A DNA stretch of 64,000 bases from Hyaloraphidium curvatum (GCA_025558095.1 JAIVFI010000038.1:452612-516611); one strand, 5' to 3'; positions 20,242 to 32,287 are shown, counted from the first letter of the stretch. The notes: generated by a model from the sequence alone, not told the origin. A program made the numbers and translations.

Positions 20242-21210
20242 TTATCGACAGCACGCCCCCGGCTTCTTTGCCTCGTCCAGCATTCTCCCATGCTCCTCCT
20301 TCGACCCGGCCACGCGCACCGCCCCCCGCCCGTCGCGCACGAGATCGAACACCTTTGCCCGCCACGGATACCCTCCCCGCATCTCGCTCGTCTCTTCCCG
20401 ATCCCCTTGCCCGAGCCCCTTTTCGTGCGGCTGCGGGTTCCTGGCGACGACCGAGTCCACGACGAAGATATCCTGCCCGAGCTCGCGTGCGAGGGCCGAG
20501 AACCACACGTCGATGCCGTATCCGGGCACCACGGGCGAGTAAGATCCCAGGAATTGCTCGGCGAAGCTTTTCCGGAAGATGGGCCAGCCCATCTCGACGA
20601 AGGAGACTTGGCGGAACTCGGCGGGCAGACCTGCGCAGGAGCCTTTGCTCGGCGAACACCGACACGCGCACCCCTGTGGCCGCAGAGCGTAGTAGGTGGT
20701 CGTTGCAGAGGCGTCGTGGGCCGGGGAGTAAACGGCCGACGCCGGGTGATCCGCGCCGTGGACTCCGATCGCACGGAACATCGACGTGATCTCGCTGGCG
20801 GAGAGCAGGAGGTCGTCGTCAAACACTGCTAACCACTTGTACCTGGCCACCAGCTCCGGTTCCGTGGCCTTCAACGCCCAAAGCAGCTGGAACTTTGTGC
20901 CAGCGCTACGGAAGGCCCTCGTGATTCGGGGATCGCTGGCGATCTCTGCCCATCGCGATTCGTTCCGTCCGTAGTAGGCGACCGCCACGTGGGCCACAGA
21001 AGGGTCCACGTCGAGGAAGCTCCGAGGAAGAGTGGGGTCCCCGATGGCCGAGAAGACTAGAAACGGGGTAGGCCATTCGTGCGACGGGACGAGGTCCACC
21101 GCGTTCGGCGGGGGAGCTGAAGGGGCCGGTAGCTGCTCGAGCCATCGGTATGCCAGCAGCGAGAACAGAGAGAAAAGCGTAATTGAGAGCGTCGCAACCG
21201 CGGGCCGCAT
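20242..21210 (-). CDS. Type II membrane protein, DUF707/glycosyltransferase-like
   Basis: Single exon, 322 aa from the ATG at 21210 (an in-frame ATG at 21255 would add 15 residues). A single N-terminal anchor (VATLSITLFSLFSLLAYRWL) precedes a lumenal domain. The phrases KWLAVFDDDLLL, SFVEMGWPIFRKSF, VPGYGIDVWFSALA and DIFVVDSVVARNPQ follow the order of DUF707-type putative glycosyltransferases. DDD would be the metal-binding DxD, and the VDSVVxxxP motif is typical. The family is implicated in Golgi or cell-wall glycosylation, but a donor and acceptor cannot be named. A string of Cys (CACRCSPSKGSC) sits in an insertion. Confidence 0.65.
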   Translation of the reverse strand: MRPAVATLSITLFSLFSLLAYRWLEQLPAPSAPPPNAVDLVPSHEWPTPFLVFSAIGDPTLPRSFLDVDPSVAHVAVAYYGRNESRWAEIASDPRITRAFRSAGTKFQLLWALKATEPELVARYKWLAVFDDDLLLSASEITSMFRAIGVHGADHPASAVYSPAHDASATTTYYALRPQGCACRCSPSKGSCAGLPAEFRQVSFVEMGWPIFRKSFAEQFLGSYSPVVPGYGIDVWFSALARELGQDIFVVDSVVARNPQPHEKGLGQGDREETSEMRGGYPWRAKVFDLVRDGRGAVRVAGSKEEHGRMLDEAKKPGACCR

Positions 21211-21321
21211 CCTTCGTTTGGTCTGAGTTCTCAAGTGGCGGTTGCACGAAGTCAAGGACGCCGTTCAGGGTCCAGGGTCCAACGTCCCTCGACTTCACCA
21301 ACCTGCATCTCGACCGTAGAG

Positions 21322-22248
21322 ATGGCAGCGTCGCCCGTAGGCCCGTCGACGACCCGCTGGAGCCGTCTGCAGTCGTGGCACGGCCCATTCATCGGGCCCG
21401 GGCCGGCGGCGGGATCCGCTGTGGCGACGTTGGACGCGAGCAAGGCCGCCGTCTTCTCCCTCTCTCCCCGCGGCAACAACACCTTTGCCCTCGTGACGAC
21501 GACGGGGCTGTTCCTGGAAGTGCACCCGCAGGAACCGCGGGTGCGGTTCGCCGCGGCGGACACCGGCGCGCAGCAGCGCTGGGCCGTCGAGCAGACCAGC
21601 CTCAAGCCCCAATGGGCTGGCGAGTACATGTTCCTGAAGTCGCTCGCGCCTCAGGGAGGATATCTTTGTGCCTGGCATGGTGAGAATGGCACTTGACAGG
21701 GCCGTACGTAGCTTCGCTGACGAGATTCCGCCCTTGCCGCCGCCCCAGACGACGCCACCAACACCGTCTCGTTCAGGATCCAGCCCGGTCCCGCGAAGGA
21801 GTGGGAGGTGTGGACCATGCCTCCCTCCGATCCGCTGCAGGATCCAGCCAAGAAGATCAAGCTTCAGTCGTGGCACGGGCCCTACATGACTGGCGACGTC
21901 TCGACCGGTGTCGCTGCCGCTGCCGCCGACGTCGGCAAGGCCACCGTCTTCCACCTCGAGGACAGGGGCGCGGGCCAGTCCGCCCTCGCCCTCCTTGGTG
22001 GTGGATTCCTCTCCGTGGAGGCTGCCGAGCCGCGGATCAGGATCGTCGCCATGGACGCCGGCCCGAGCCAGCGGTTCGAGGTCAAGCCGTCGCCTCTTAA
22101 GCCTCCCCAACCCGGCAACCCTGTCACAATCAAGAATGCCGCCGGCTACATCTGCGCCTGGCACGACGACGCAACCAACACGGTGTCGCTGCGCCTCGCC
22201 ACGGAGCCCAAGGAGTGGGAGACGTGGGCCAGCCAGCAGATCCAGTAA
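21322..22248 (+). CDS. Two-repeat lectin-like (possible beta-trefoil) protein
   Basis: Two exons: 21322-21679 and 21749-22248, giving 285 aa. The protein is an internal duplication of about 130-residue units. Unit 1 runs from LQSWHGPFIGPGPAAG through YLCAWH, DATNTVSFRI and AKEWEVWTM. Unit 2 runs from LQSWHGPYMTGDVSTG through YICAWH, DATNTVSLRL and KEWETWA. The only intron (69 bp) falls within the YLCAWHD motif of unit 1 and has no counterpart in unit 2. The length, W-containing turns and repeat style suggest a fascin-like or ricin-like beta-trefoil; this is inference. No signal peptide or TM helix, so it is probably cytosolic. It is head-to-head with the DUF707-like gene, with only about 110 bp between starts. 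Confidence 0.7.
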
Positions 22249-22441
22249 CAGACGGTCACTCCCGTTATAGTAGTCGGACGCAAAAAGGATGCTATCCGTG
22301 AAAAGGATCTAGTATAGAGAGCTCGTCGGTCAAGTGGAGTGAGCGGCTTCGGAGTTTCACGCCCGCGCTTGCCACCCGTTTCCACCGGAACCTTCTGAGC
22401 TTGCCAACGCGAGATTCGGCGGGCAACCGCATCTGCACGAC

Positions 22442-24786
22442 ATGAGCGGACTAGGCAGCGCCGCTCCCCTCCTGGGAGCAGCCGCCGCCGGCCTCGTCGG
22501 CGCCGCCTTCCTGGATTCGCGCGTCGGTCTCTCCAAGGACCTCAAAGCGATCCGCCGCGGGAACCAGTGCCTGCAGCGCCTCAACGACGTCTGCGTCAAC
22601 ACCGGGCGGTGGAACATCTCCTACCGCTGGTCCGAGTCGGTCGACCGCGTGCCCAACAGCGTCGCGTTTCGGACGCCGGGGATCGAGGAGGGCGACACCG
22701 GCCGCGCGTGGACCTACGCCGAGGCCGACAATGAGATCAACCGCGTCGCCCGCTGGCTCAAGGAGACCGTCGGCGTCAAGAAGGGAGACCGCGTGGCGCT
22801 CGTGTTTGAGGTGCGTACGCTCCATGTTCGCGACAAGTCTTCGCTGACTGTCTCCCATTCTCTCTTTCCTCCTCCCACTCTCTTTCTTCTCTTGGATACC
22901 AGAACACCCCTCAATACCTCTTCATCCTGCTCGCGATCCAGAAGCTCGGGGCCGTCCATGTGCCCCAGAACTTCAATCTTAGAGGGACGGGTTTCATTCA
23001 TTGCGTCGGAATCGTCACGCCCGTCGCGATCATCTTCGAGGACCGGATGAGCCACATCTTCGACGCCGAGGTGTGCAAGGCCATGAACGACCGCAACGTC
23101 AAGATGTTCTGCTACGACTTTACCGACGGTAGCGCCAGGATCGATGTCCCGGTAGAGGAAGTCGTCTCGGAGGTCTCGCTGGCGAAGAAGTACCCCGGCC
23201 GCGTGGAGCCACCAAGCGAGGAGGACGGCCGCAAGCTTTCGGGACCCACGGACCCGGCGCAGATCCTTTACACTTCGGGCACTACGGGGCTGCCCAAGGG
23301 GACCATGCACCAGCAGTTTGCGCTCAACAGGCTCGCCGTCGTCTTCCCGATCCAGTTCGACGTCTTCAGCAAGGACGACGTGACCATCATTGTGTTGCCG
23401 ATGTACCACTCGCAGGGACTTGTGAGCTTCTACGGCACCATGTGCTCGGGAGGGACCGTCATCGTGGGTTGATGGCACCACATTCGCGAATCGTGTGCTA
23501 ACACTTTCGCGGACAGCCCGTCCGCAAGTTCTCGGCCCGCCGGTTCTGGAGCGACGTCGTCCGCCTCAACGTCACCACGTTCATCTACCTCGGCGAGATC
23601 CTGCGCTACCTGCTCGCCGTGCCGCCCTACCCGGCCGAGCGGGAGCACAAGGTCCGCAAGATCTTCGGCGCCGGCATGCGCGCCGACCTCTTCGTCCCCC
23701 TGCGAGACCGCTTCGGCATCCAGCGCGTCACGGAGTTCTACGCGGCGTCGGACGGCACGGCGTTCACCTCGTTCGAGTGGCACGGCGAGAAGGAGGGGAT
23801 CGGCGCGGTCGGGTTCAGGGGGAGGCTGATGGAGCGGATGGTGCCGGGGACCATCATCGTCAAGTACGACCCGATCGAGGAGAAGCTCATCCGGGATCCC
23901 AAGACCGGGCTGTGCATCCCGTGCGCGAGAGGGGAGCCCGGCGAGGCGCTCGGACCGTACGATCCTTCGCTCCCCGGGCAGCCCTTCTACGTACGTTTCA
24001 CGGCACGCCAATCCGCGAATGCGAGTTGACTTTCTCGGACAGTGGAACAATCCCGAGGCCATCGAGAAGAAGATCTACCGGGACGTGCTCCAGAAGGGCG
24101 ACATGTGGTGGCGCAGCGGCGACCTGCTCGTGCAGGACAGCAAAGGCTACTTCTTCGTGAGCTTCTTTTGGAAGTCGAGGCTCACGCCTCGGGATTGACG
24201 TGGTTTCTGTTTCAAGTTCATGGACCGGATCGGCGACACCTTCCGCTGGAAGGGCGAGGTGAGCCCCTCCTGACATCCTCTTGGCGAAACTGGTTGCTGA
24301 TACGGGGTTTCCCGTCCAGAACGTGTCCACTCTCGAGGTCGGGAACGCCATGACCGAGTTCCACCCGCTGCAAGAAGCCAACGTGTGAGTGCTCGTAAGG
24401 TCCCCATGGGCAACCGAGAACTGACCCGATTTTGCCTCAGTTACGGCGTCAAGTTCCCCGGCATCGAGGACGGACGCGCCGGAATGGCCATGGTCACGAT
24501 CCGCGAGGAGTACGCCGGCAAAGACGTCGATCAGCTGATGCGCGACCTCGGCAAGCACACCGTGAAGATGCTGCCTCGCTACGCGGTGCCCATCTTCGTG
24601 CGGGTCGCCCCCGAGATCGAGATCACGGGGACTTTCAAGCACCGTAAGGTCGAGTATCAAAAGGAGGGTGTGGATCCGGCCGTCGTGTCGGACAAGCTCT
24701 TTTGGATGCCACCTGGGTCCAACGAGTATGTGCCGTTCGGCAAGGCCGAGTATGCTACTCTGGGCCAGCTGAAGGGAAAGCTCTGA
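22442..24786 (+). CDS. Very-long-chain acyl-CoA synthetase / fatty acid transport protein (FATP, Fat1-like)
   Basis: Seven exons: 22442-22810, 22903-23463, 23517-23990, 24043-24156, 24217-24258, 24320-24384 and 24441-24786, giving 656 aa. ANL-superfamily motifs are present in order: AMP-binding YTSGTTGLPKG; the FATP acyl/ATP motif FYAASDGTAF (usually FYGATEGN); and the VLACS signature DRIGDTFRWKGENVSTLEVG, which is restored exactly by joining exons 5 and 6. An N-terminal hydrophobic segment (APLLGAAAAGLVGAAFL) could anchor it in the ER, peroxisome or plasma membrane. It activates long fatty acids to CoA thioesters with ATP and may couple this to uptake. The active-site Thr/Glu of the FATP motif are Ser/Asp here, a conservative change. 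The ABCC transporter gene starts 116 bp downstream on the same strand. Confidence 0.92.
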
Positions 24787-24902
24787 TGTGTAGCACGATC
24801 TTGGAATCATACAGATTGTGTGTTCGCCACAGACAGATCTTCGTCGGCTTTGCGGTGGCGCGGTAAGCCGGTCGGGGATCTCCCGCACCTTGCCAAATCG
24901 CG

Positions 24903-27900
24903 ATGGCCGAGGGACAGCTCGTGGCCCTTGCCTCGGGCATTCCTGATACCCTCCTCTTGCTCGTGGGATCGTTCTTCTCGGCGAAATTGGCGCGCCGGTC
25001 GGGGCCGCCGGGCGCGTGGAACTCGGAGGACGCCGACCTGTCGGACGACGATATACCCGGCGCGGACGCTGCAGAGGCCGAGAACGCGGCCAATGGGCAT
25101 CTCAACGGGCACGTGCCGCGGGATCTCAACGGCGAAGGGGAGCAGGACGGCGAAGATGAGGAGGAGGCAAAGGAAACGGACTTCCTCCTTTCGCTCCCTT
25201 GGCGACGCCCGCCGCCAAGGGGATCTCTCTTCTGGGCAAAGCTGGTGAGATTTCTGTAGCAGCTTGACAGAGGGCCTGCTTATTCCACTCCGAAACAGGC
25301 CGCGTACTCGCTTCTGGTCGCGGTCCCCGCCGCGGGACTGGCGCACCAATTGGCCGTTGGAGAGGCCTCCGCAATCGAGCTTGTGTCGGGTTGCCTGACC
25401 ATCGCGGCTTCGATTGTCGCTTTGACTCTCTCTCTCCTTTCCCACACGCGACTGCGGCTCTACAAGCGGGCGTCTCCCCTTCTTCTGCTCCTCCCTGCTG
25501 TCGCGGCCGGTCATGCCATCGCGGCTTACCTTCGACCCGTTTCACTCACTCCGGCGGAGCTTGGGCTCCTCATTGCTGGATTGGCTGCCATCGTGCTCTG
25601 CTTTGGGCTTGAACTGGTGCCGAAGGAGGCACCGAACCCCCGGCTGAACCCCGTTCAGCGCGCCAACATCTTTAGCCAGCTCACGTACTCCTGGCTCTCG
25701 CCTCTGCTCCGCTTGGGCAGCGAGCGCGCTCTGGAGCTCTCGGATCTGCCGCCCCTCCGCGCGAAGGACACCTCCAGTGCGGCGTTTGACCTCTTCTCTG
25801 CGGCCTGGGACAGCATCCCGGAAGGAAAGCGTGGTCTGTGGAGGGCCTACGTCAAAGCCTTTGGGCTCGAGTTCTTTCTCGTCGGCGTCATCAAGCTGGC
25901 GCAGGACCTACTCGGATTCGCCCAGCCGCTGCTCCTCTCCGAGCTCATCGGCTTTGCCGCTTCCTACGCGACCCCGCAACCCCTCCCGCCGTCGCGCGGC
26001 ATCCTCGCGGCCTGTGCCATGCTCTGCGCCTCGCTCACGCAGACTTCGCTGCTGCAGACCTACTTCTTCAGGGGCATCTCGATCTCGCAGCGGATCGAGG
26101 CGGCCACCGTCACCGCGGTCTATCGCAAGTCCCTCGTGGCGGCCAAGGGCGAGGGCGGAACGGCAGGCGAGATCACCAACCTGCAGTCGGTGGACGCGGA
26201 CAGGATCTCGAGCACCATGCCCTACCTTCACGTTCTATGGTCGGGACCGTTGCAGATCCTCGTGGCGCTTGCGCTGCTGTACCGCCAGCTCGGGCCATCG
26301 ATGCTGGTCGGTCTGGGGGTGATCCTGTTGATGATTCCCGTGAACACCGTCATCGCCAAGTGGGACGCCAAGCTCGAGGAGGACCTTATGGACCGCCGCG
26401 ACCAGCGCGGTAAGAAGACGGAGGAGCTATGGAGAGGCGTGGGGATCGTGAGGATGTACGGCTGGGGCACCCCGTTCGTGAGGAGGATTGAGGAGGGGAG
26501 GAACGGGGAGCTGAAGACGTTGAGGAAGATCTGGTGGTTGAGCGCGTTCTCCAAGTGGGACAGGATCTCTGCGGCTCCCTAAGCTTCGCTGACTTCCAGT
26601 TCGACAGCCTCACTTGGACCTGCACGCCCTTCTTCGTCTCGCTCGCAACCTTTGCCTGCTTCACCTTCGTCTCGAGCGAGCCCCTCACCAGCAAGCGCAT
26701 CTTCGTCAGCATCTCGCTTTTCAACATGATGACTTTCCCCCTTGTCGTGTTCCCCATGGTAAGGTTGAGCTAGCGTCATGCCTTGCAGTCGCTGATTATC
26801 AGTGCCACGACAGATCATCAACGACCTCATCCAAGCCATCGTTTCTGTTCGCCGCGTTGAGGCCTACCTTGGCTGCCAAGAGCTGGACCCCAAGTCGGTC
26901 ACTCAACTCCCCTCCAGTTCTGCCAAAGCGGTCGTCATCTCCGACGCCACACTTTCCTGGGTTCCGCCCCCGGCTCCGCCTACCTTGGACTCGCTCTCGG
27001 TCGAGTTGGACAGAAACTCCCTCGCGGCCATAACTGGCCGCGTCGGTTCGGGAAAGAGCACGCTCCTCTCGTCGCTCCTGGGCGAGGTCCCCCTCTGCTC
27101 AGGCTCGGTAGCGGTGTCGTCCCCCGGCGGGATGGCATACGTCCCGCAGCACCCGTATATCTTCAGCGGGACCGTGAAGGACAACATCCTGTTCGGACTC
27201 CCTTTCGACGCGGATCGGTATGCCGCGGTGCTCCGTGCTTGCGCTCTGGAGGCCGACTTAGCGCGTTTGCCGAGCGGGGACGCGACGGAGCTGGGAGCAA
27301 GGGGCGTGACCGTTTCCGGGGGCCAGCGAGCGGTGAGTGTCTCGCCGGAAGCACCTTGCCGGATTGCTCACTGGGCCAATCCAGCGTATCGCGCTCGCCC
27401 GAGCCGCGTACAGCTACCACCACGTCGCCCTCCTCGACGATCCCCTCGCGGCCGTGGACGCCCGCGTCGCGCGCCAGCTCTTCGAGCTTTGCATCGGCCC
27501 CAACGGGATCATGGACGGCCGCACGCGGCTGCTCGTCACCCACGGGACGAACGTCATCCCCGCGTGCAGCACGATCGTGGCTCTCCGCGGCGGCAAGGTG
27601 GTGGACGCCGGGGAGGTTGAAGGGGTCGTCAGGGAAGCCGAGGAGGAAGTAACACACGAGAGCGACAGCGACGAAGGAACGGTGGGTGGCGACGGTGTCA
27701 AGAAGTCAACCGCGAAAGACCTCGGCAACGAAGGCGAACCGCTCCCTGGCGGCGGCCAGCTGACACAGGCCGAGGAATCCAAGAAGGGCTCGGTCGGCCT
27801 CGCGACGTACCTGGCCTACATACGGGCGTGCGGATGGCCCGGTGTCATCACCTTCGTGGTTCTCGCGGTCTTTGCCCAAATCGCCGGCGTCGGAAGGAAC

Positions 27901-29785
27901 CTGTGGCTGGCGCACTGGGCGGCCCAGAACGACTCGCGCTCCGGGCAGCCCGACGCGGCGATCGCCTTCAATCTCGCCGTCTACGCATGCCTCGGGTTCG
28001 GACAGACCATTCTGGTGGCGGGAGAAGAGGTCGCGTCGCGCGTCTGGTGCGCTGTGCGGGCCTCGGGCATCCTGCACTCCAAGATGCTCCGCACCGTCAT
28101 ACGCGCGCCTCAATGGTGGTTTGATGCCACGCCGCTGGGAAGGATCCTGAACAGGTTCACTTCGGACGTCAACACGGTGGACCAGAAGCTGGTCCGCACG
28201 CTCAGCTCACTCGTCACGGACGTACTCTTCGTGCTGAGCGTCATCATCGTGGATTCGGCGGCCACCCCGGCGGTTCTGCTTTTCGTGCTGCCGCTTGGAT
28301 ACATCTACTACCGGATCGGGGCCTATTACGTGTCCTCAAGCAGGGTCGGTTGCTCACCTGCATTTTTGTCATCGATATCTGACGACCTCGGTTGACAGGA
28401 GCTCCAACGACTCCAATCCGTCACCAAATCCCCCGTCTACCAGCACTTTTCCGAGACCCTCGCCGGCATCTCCACCGTCCGGGCCTTTGGCCAATCTCCC
28501 CGATTCGCCCGCGAATCCCTCCGCCGCATCGACGACCACCTTCGCGCGCGCTTCGCGAGGTTCAGCGCCAACCGCTGGCTCGCCGTCCGACTCGAGGGCA
28601 TCGGCAGCCTGATCGTGTTCGGGACGGCGCTGTCTTCGGTGCTGGCCATCATCAGGAACCCGGGCGGGATGAGCTCGAGCATGGTCGGACTGGTCATCAG
28701 CTACGCGCTCACCTTGGGTGACTCGCTCTCGTGGCTCGTCCGCGAATGTGAGTTCCTCCCGCCGTTCGTTGATGGCGCGTTTTGACCTTCACGTTCGTCC
28801 AGCCTGCGACGCCGAGTCTTCGATCGTCTCTGTCGAGCGGATCGAGGAGTTCTGCAACCTTCCCCAGGAAGCTCCCGACCACATCGAGGGCAACCCTCTC
28901 CCCCCCGGCTGGCCGGCACACGGCGCCGTCTCATGGGAGGGCTATTCGACGCGGTACCGCGAGCACCTCCCCATGGTCCTCCGCGACCTCAACCTCTCGG
29001 TCGCGGGCGGCGAGAAGATCGGCCTCGTGGGCCGCACGGGGAGCGGCAAATCGTCGCTCGCCCTGTCGCTCTTCCGCGTCGTCGAGCCGGCGGCCGGGAG
29101 GATCACCATCGACAGGGTGGACGCGGCGGGCATCGGGCTGGCGGACCTGCGGTCCAACATCACCGTGATCCCGCAGGACAGCGTGCTTTTCCAAGGGTCG
29201 GTGCGCTCCAACTTGGATCCGTTCGGGGAGCACGGGGACGAGGCGCTGTGGGGGGCTCTGGAGATGGCGCACCTGAAGGAGCTGGTATCCGGCATGGAAG
29301 GCGGGCTGAATGCGGAGGTCCGAGAGGTGAGCTGCAGTCCGCCAGCGGGATCAGTCCGGCGCTGATTGCAGTGTCTTTTCCAGAACGGCGAGAACTTCTC
29401 CGCGGGCCAGCGGCAGATGCTCAGCCTCGCCCGCGCCCTGCTCCGGCGCACCAAGATCTTAATCCTTGACGAAGCCTCGGCCAACCTGGACCTGGACTCG
29501 GACGCGCTGGTGCAGGCCACCATCAAGGAGGCCTTTGCCGGCTCGACCATCATCACCATCGCGCACCGCCTCAACACGGTCCTCGATTACGACCGCATCG
29601 TGGTGCTTTCCAACGGGCAGATCCTCGAGGTTGGGCCGCCGGAGAAGCTGCTCGCGGACCGGCAGTCGGCTTTCTATGCGCTCGCGAAGGAGGCGGGGCT
29701 GGTCGGAGGGAGGGGAGGGACGGGACGGGAGACGCCGATCAGCGTCGGGAGGTCGACGCCCAAGCCGCTGCCTCGCGAGTCTTAG
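24903..29785 (+). CDS. ABCC (MRP)-type full ABC transporter
   Basis: Eight exons: 24903-25244, 25299-26554, 26608-26758, 26814-27332, 27385-28344, 28399-28747, 28803-29326 and 29384-29785, giving 1500 aa; all introns are 52-57 bp. Order: N-terminal segment with an acidic insertion (GEGEQDGEDEEEAKE), extra hydrophobic helices, TMD1, NBD1, TMD2, NBD2. NBD1 has Walker A GRVGSGKST, signature SGGQR and Walker B VALLDDPLAAVD, with Asp instead of the catalytic Glu, as usual in ABCC proteins. NBD2 has Walker A GRTGSGKSS, signature FSAGQRQ, Walker B ILILDEASANLD and the switch IAHRLNTVLD. The pattern is that of MRP/Ycf1/Bpt1-like exporters of glutathione conjugates, lipids or metals at the vacuole or plasma membrane. 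Proximity to the FATP gene hints at a lipid substrate, but that is weak inference. Confidence 0.93.
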
Positions 29786-29978
29786 ACCGATGGAGCAGCG
29801 AATCCATAGAACGGATGCGCGCCCCTGCATCTCGAGCGTGCTGTGGGCGGGAAAACCGGCCGGGGCACCGCCGACCTGAGTCCGTCAGCCATGCGCTGTT
29901 CCACCACAGCGCCATAAACACGAGGAGATGTCAGGTCCGATCATTTCTCATTCTTTGGCACCGGGACACCGTTCTCCC

Positions 29979-32093
29979 ATGGAGTCTGCTCCCTCCCGCC
30001 GCCCGGCGCGGTCTTTGCTCCCACCCGAGCTCTGGCGCGCCGTGCTGTGCCGCACCCCCGAACCCCGCGAAGTCGGCTCGCTCGCCCGCACCGCGAAGGT
30101 GACCCTCGCCGAGGCGGCCGATGATGCGTTCCGCGCCGAGTGGCTGCTCGCGCGATTCGGCCGTGGGGAGTCCGTGCGGTTCCTGCTCTTCGAGCTGCCG
30201 CGGCTGCTCGCGACTTCGGCCCGCCGCGCCAAAACAACCTCTACTCCGCCTATCATGCAATGTCTGACTCTGAAAGGCGCCATCGTGCGCCGGGGGGACT
30301 TGCAGGCCGCCTGCCGAGCCGTGTCGAACAGGCTTCACTCGTCTTCGGATCGGCCCCGCGACTGGGTCCCCGTCGGCGCCGACCTCTCTGACGCCGACGG
30401 TGAGGTGGTCAAATTCCTTCAGGCCGTCTTTGCCCTGTGCGCCTCTGCATTCCCTGGGCAACCGGCGTCCCTGTACACCTACGACCTCAAGGTCTTCATG
30501 ATGACCCTGGGCTACGGAACTCGCTTCGGCACCTCGCACTTCGAGAACCCCCCCGACTGGCCGCCCGAGCGCGACGTCGCGCCGGGGTACCGCCGCTCGC
30601 GGTGGCAGCTCTCCCGCCCCGACGAGGAGAAGCTCCGCTCCCTCGTGTTCAACTTCAACCTCTCGCTGCTGCACCACGGCAGGAAGAAGCTCGCGACCGT
30701 GCCCGGCGTCCGCACGGACTTCTCGGCCGACGGCGGCATCGCCCCGGCTCCGGCAGACTGGCTGGCCTGGGACCTCGCCGTGTCGGAGAACTCTTGCTTC
30801 CAGGCCCTCTGCGCCTCCCGCAACATCGCCTTCTCCGCCATGGCCTTTTGGGCGTGCGCCGTGTTGGACATCACCGCGCTGTACGTGCAGTGGGGCGGTG
30901 ACGACGATGCCTTCGAGCAGGTGCCCGGGGTCACGGCCGTCACCTCCTCCGTCCTCTCGGAGCACCACGAAGCGGTGCTGGATGCGTTCATGTCCTCGCA
31001 CGCCGCCGCCCTGGAGATGGACCGTTCGATCGAGGCCTACGTGCGGATGGCGGTGTTTGCCGCCGAGCGGAGGAACGAGTACGCCGCCCGGGACGCGTGC
31101 CGCAGGCTGTTCCGGGGGATGCCCGGCAAGGGGATCGCCGAGGTGCTGGCCGCAGGTGCCGCGAGGGACGGGTACAGGATGCTCGCGCTGCTGGTGAGCA
31201 ACGCTGACCTGTTTGCTGAGCACGCGGGGTTCGCGTCGCAGGCGGAGCTGGAGGAGACTGTGATCGCGCTGGTGCTCGACGGGGCCGAGAAGCGGCTGGC
31301 GTCGCCCGATCACCAAGGAGTCGCCAACGCGGGCCTGTTCCCGTTTAAGTGGGCGGTGCAGAAGCTCGCCCCGGGGTTCCGCTCGCAGCCCGGCACGCTC
31401 CCTCCGACCTCGGTGGACAACCCGACCGCCATGCGCGCCGTCGACCTCGCCTTTTCCTTCCTCGACGCCCTGTGCCGCCCGTTCACCTCCCCCGAAGGCC
31501 GGCAGCTCGTTCCCCTGGAGCTCTTTTCCCACCCCCTCGACCGCATCGTCACTGATCCTTTCGGCGCGGCCGCCCTCTCCCTGGTGCCCCTCGCCGGGCG
31601 CGGCGCCTTTGAGGGCGCGTGGTCCGGTATCGCCTCTGCGATCGCGCGCGCCCCATGCGGGTTCACCGACCACCAGAAGGGCGTGATGGCCTGCGTCGGC
31701 GACCTCGTCGCGCGCTCCCGCGCCGTGCACAAGGCAATCGCCCTGGCCGAGCACGCGGACGGCGGCGACGAGGGCGATCCCGAGGCCACGGTGCGGTTCC
31801 TCTTCGACGAGGCGGAGCAGCGGGCGTTCCTGGCGGGCCAGGTGTACCGCGAGCTGGAGGAGGCGGGGCACCTCGCGCCCGGCGGAACCGCGCTCGTGGT
31901 GCGCGGGCCGCTGTTTGCCTTCCTTGCGGGGGTGCACGGAAGGTGGGAAGCTGCGGTGCGGCCGGTGCTCCGGAAGGAGATGGTGTCGTTCGACGAGGAC
32001 GAGGGGATGGACGGCGTGCTCGATGAACTTTTTGGCGAGGCGGAGGCGGAGGAGGCGGAGGAGGTGACGGAGACGATCGCATCGCTGGTGTGA
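29979..32093 (+). CDS. F-box-like large protein of unknown function
   Basis: Single exon, 704 aa from the ATG at 29979 (an upstream in-frame ATG at 29928 would add 17). Residues about 12-60 resemble a degenerate F-box (SLLPPELWRAVLCRTPEPRE, VGSLARTAKVTLAEAADDAF), followed by a mostly helical body without recognisable repeats and a Glu-rich tail (GEAEAEEAEEVTETIASLV). No TM segments. If the F-box is real, it would present substrates to an SCF ubiquitin ligase. At least two other F-box-like genes occur in the window (39672-40496 and 47928-49055). The antisense strand is also open over this gene because of codon bias; I read that as a shadow. Confidence 0.6.
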   Translation: MESAPSRRPARSLLPPELWRAVLCRTPEPREVGSLARTAKVTLAEAADDAFRAEWLLARFGRGESVRFLLFELPRLLATSARRAKTTSTPPIMQCLTLKGAIVRRGDLQAACRAVSNRLHSSSDRPRDWVPVGADLSDADGEVVKFLQAVFALCASAFPGQPASLYTYDLKVFMMTLGYGTRFGTSHFENPPDWPPERDVAPGYRRSRWQLSRPDEEKLRSLVFNFNLSLLHHGRKKLATVPGVRTDFSADGGIAPAPADWLAWDLAVSENSCFQALCASRNIAFSAMAFWACAVLDITALYVQWGGDDDAFEQVPGVTAVTSSVLSEHHEAVLDAFMSSHAAALEMDRSIEAYVRMAVFAAERRNEYAARDACRRLFRGMPGKGIAEVLAAGAARDGYRMLALLVSNADLFAEHAGFASQAELEETVIALVLDGAEKRLASPDHQGVANAGLFPFKWAVQKLAPGFRSQPGTLPPTSVDNPTAMRAVDLAFSFLDALCRPFTSPEGRQLVPLELFSHPLDRIVTDPFGAAALSLVPLAGRGAFEGAWSGIASAIARAPCGFTDHQKGVMACVGDLVARSRAVHKAIALAEHADGGDEGDPEATVRFLFDEAEQRAFLAGQVYRELEEAGHLAPGGTALVVRGPLFAFLAGVHGRWEAAVRPVLRKEMVSFDEDEGMDGVLDELFGEAEAEEAEEVTETIASLV

Positions 32094-32287
32094 GGCATCC
32101 AGGGCTGAATCTATCAAACTCCTCCCGAAATGCAAATCAATGGCATTCTCCCTCTGGCCAATGCGATACCCGCGGTATACAGTCCACCCCCGTTTTCTCT
32201 TTCACTGTGGCGTTGCGGCGGATGTGGCTGGCACTGGCGAGTGATCGACGATCCGTCCCGCTGCCCCTCCTCAACCCCGCCCAAAAC

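Noticed and set aside
29931-32135. A 734-codon open frame on the minus strand opposite the large F-box-like gene
   Set aside because: It mirrors a GC-biased coding strand, is rich in Arg/Gly/His/Glu without domain order, and the plus frame has protein-like hydrophobic patterning. A shadow.
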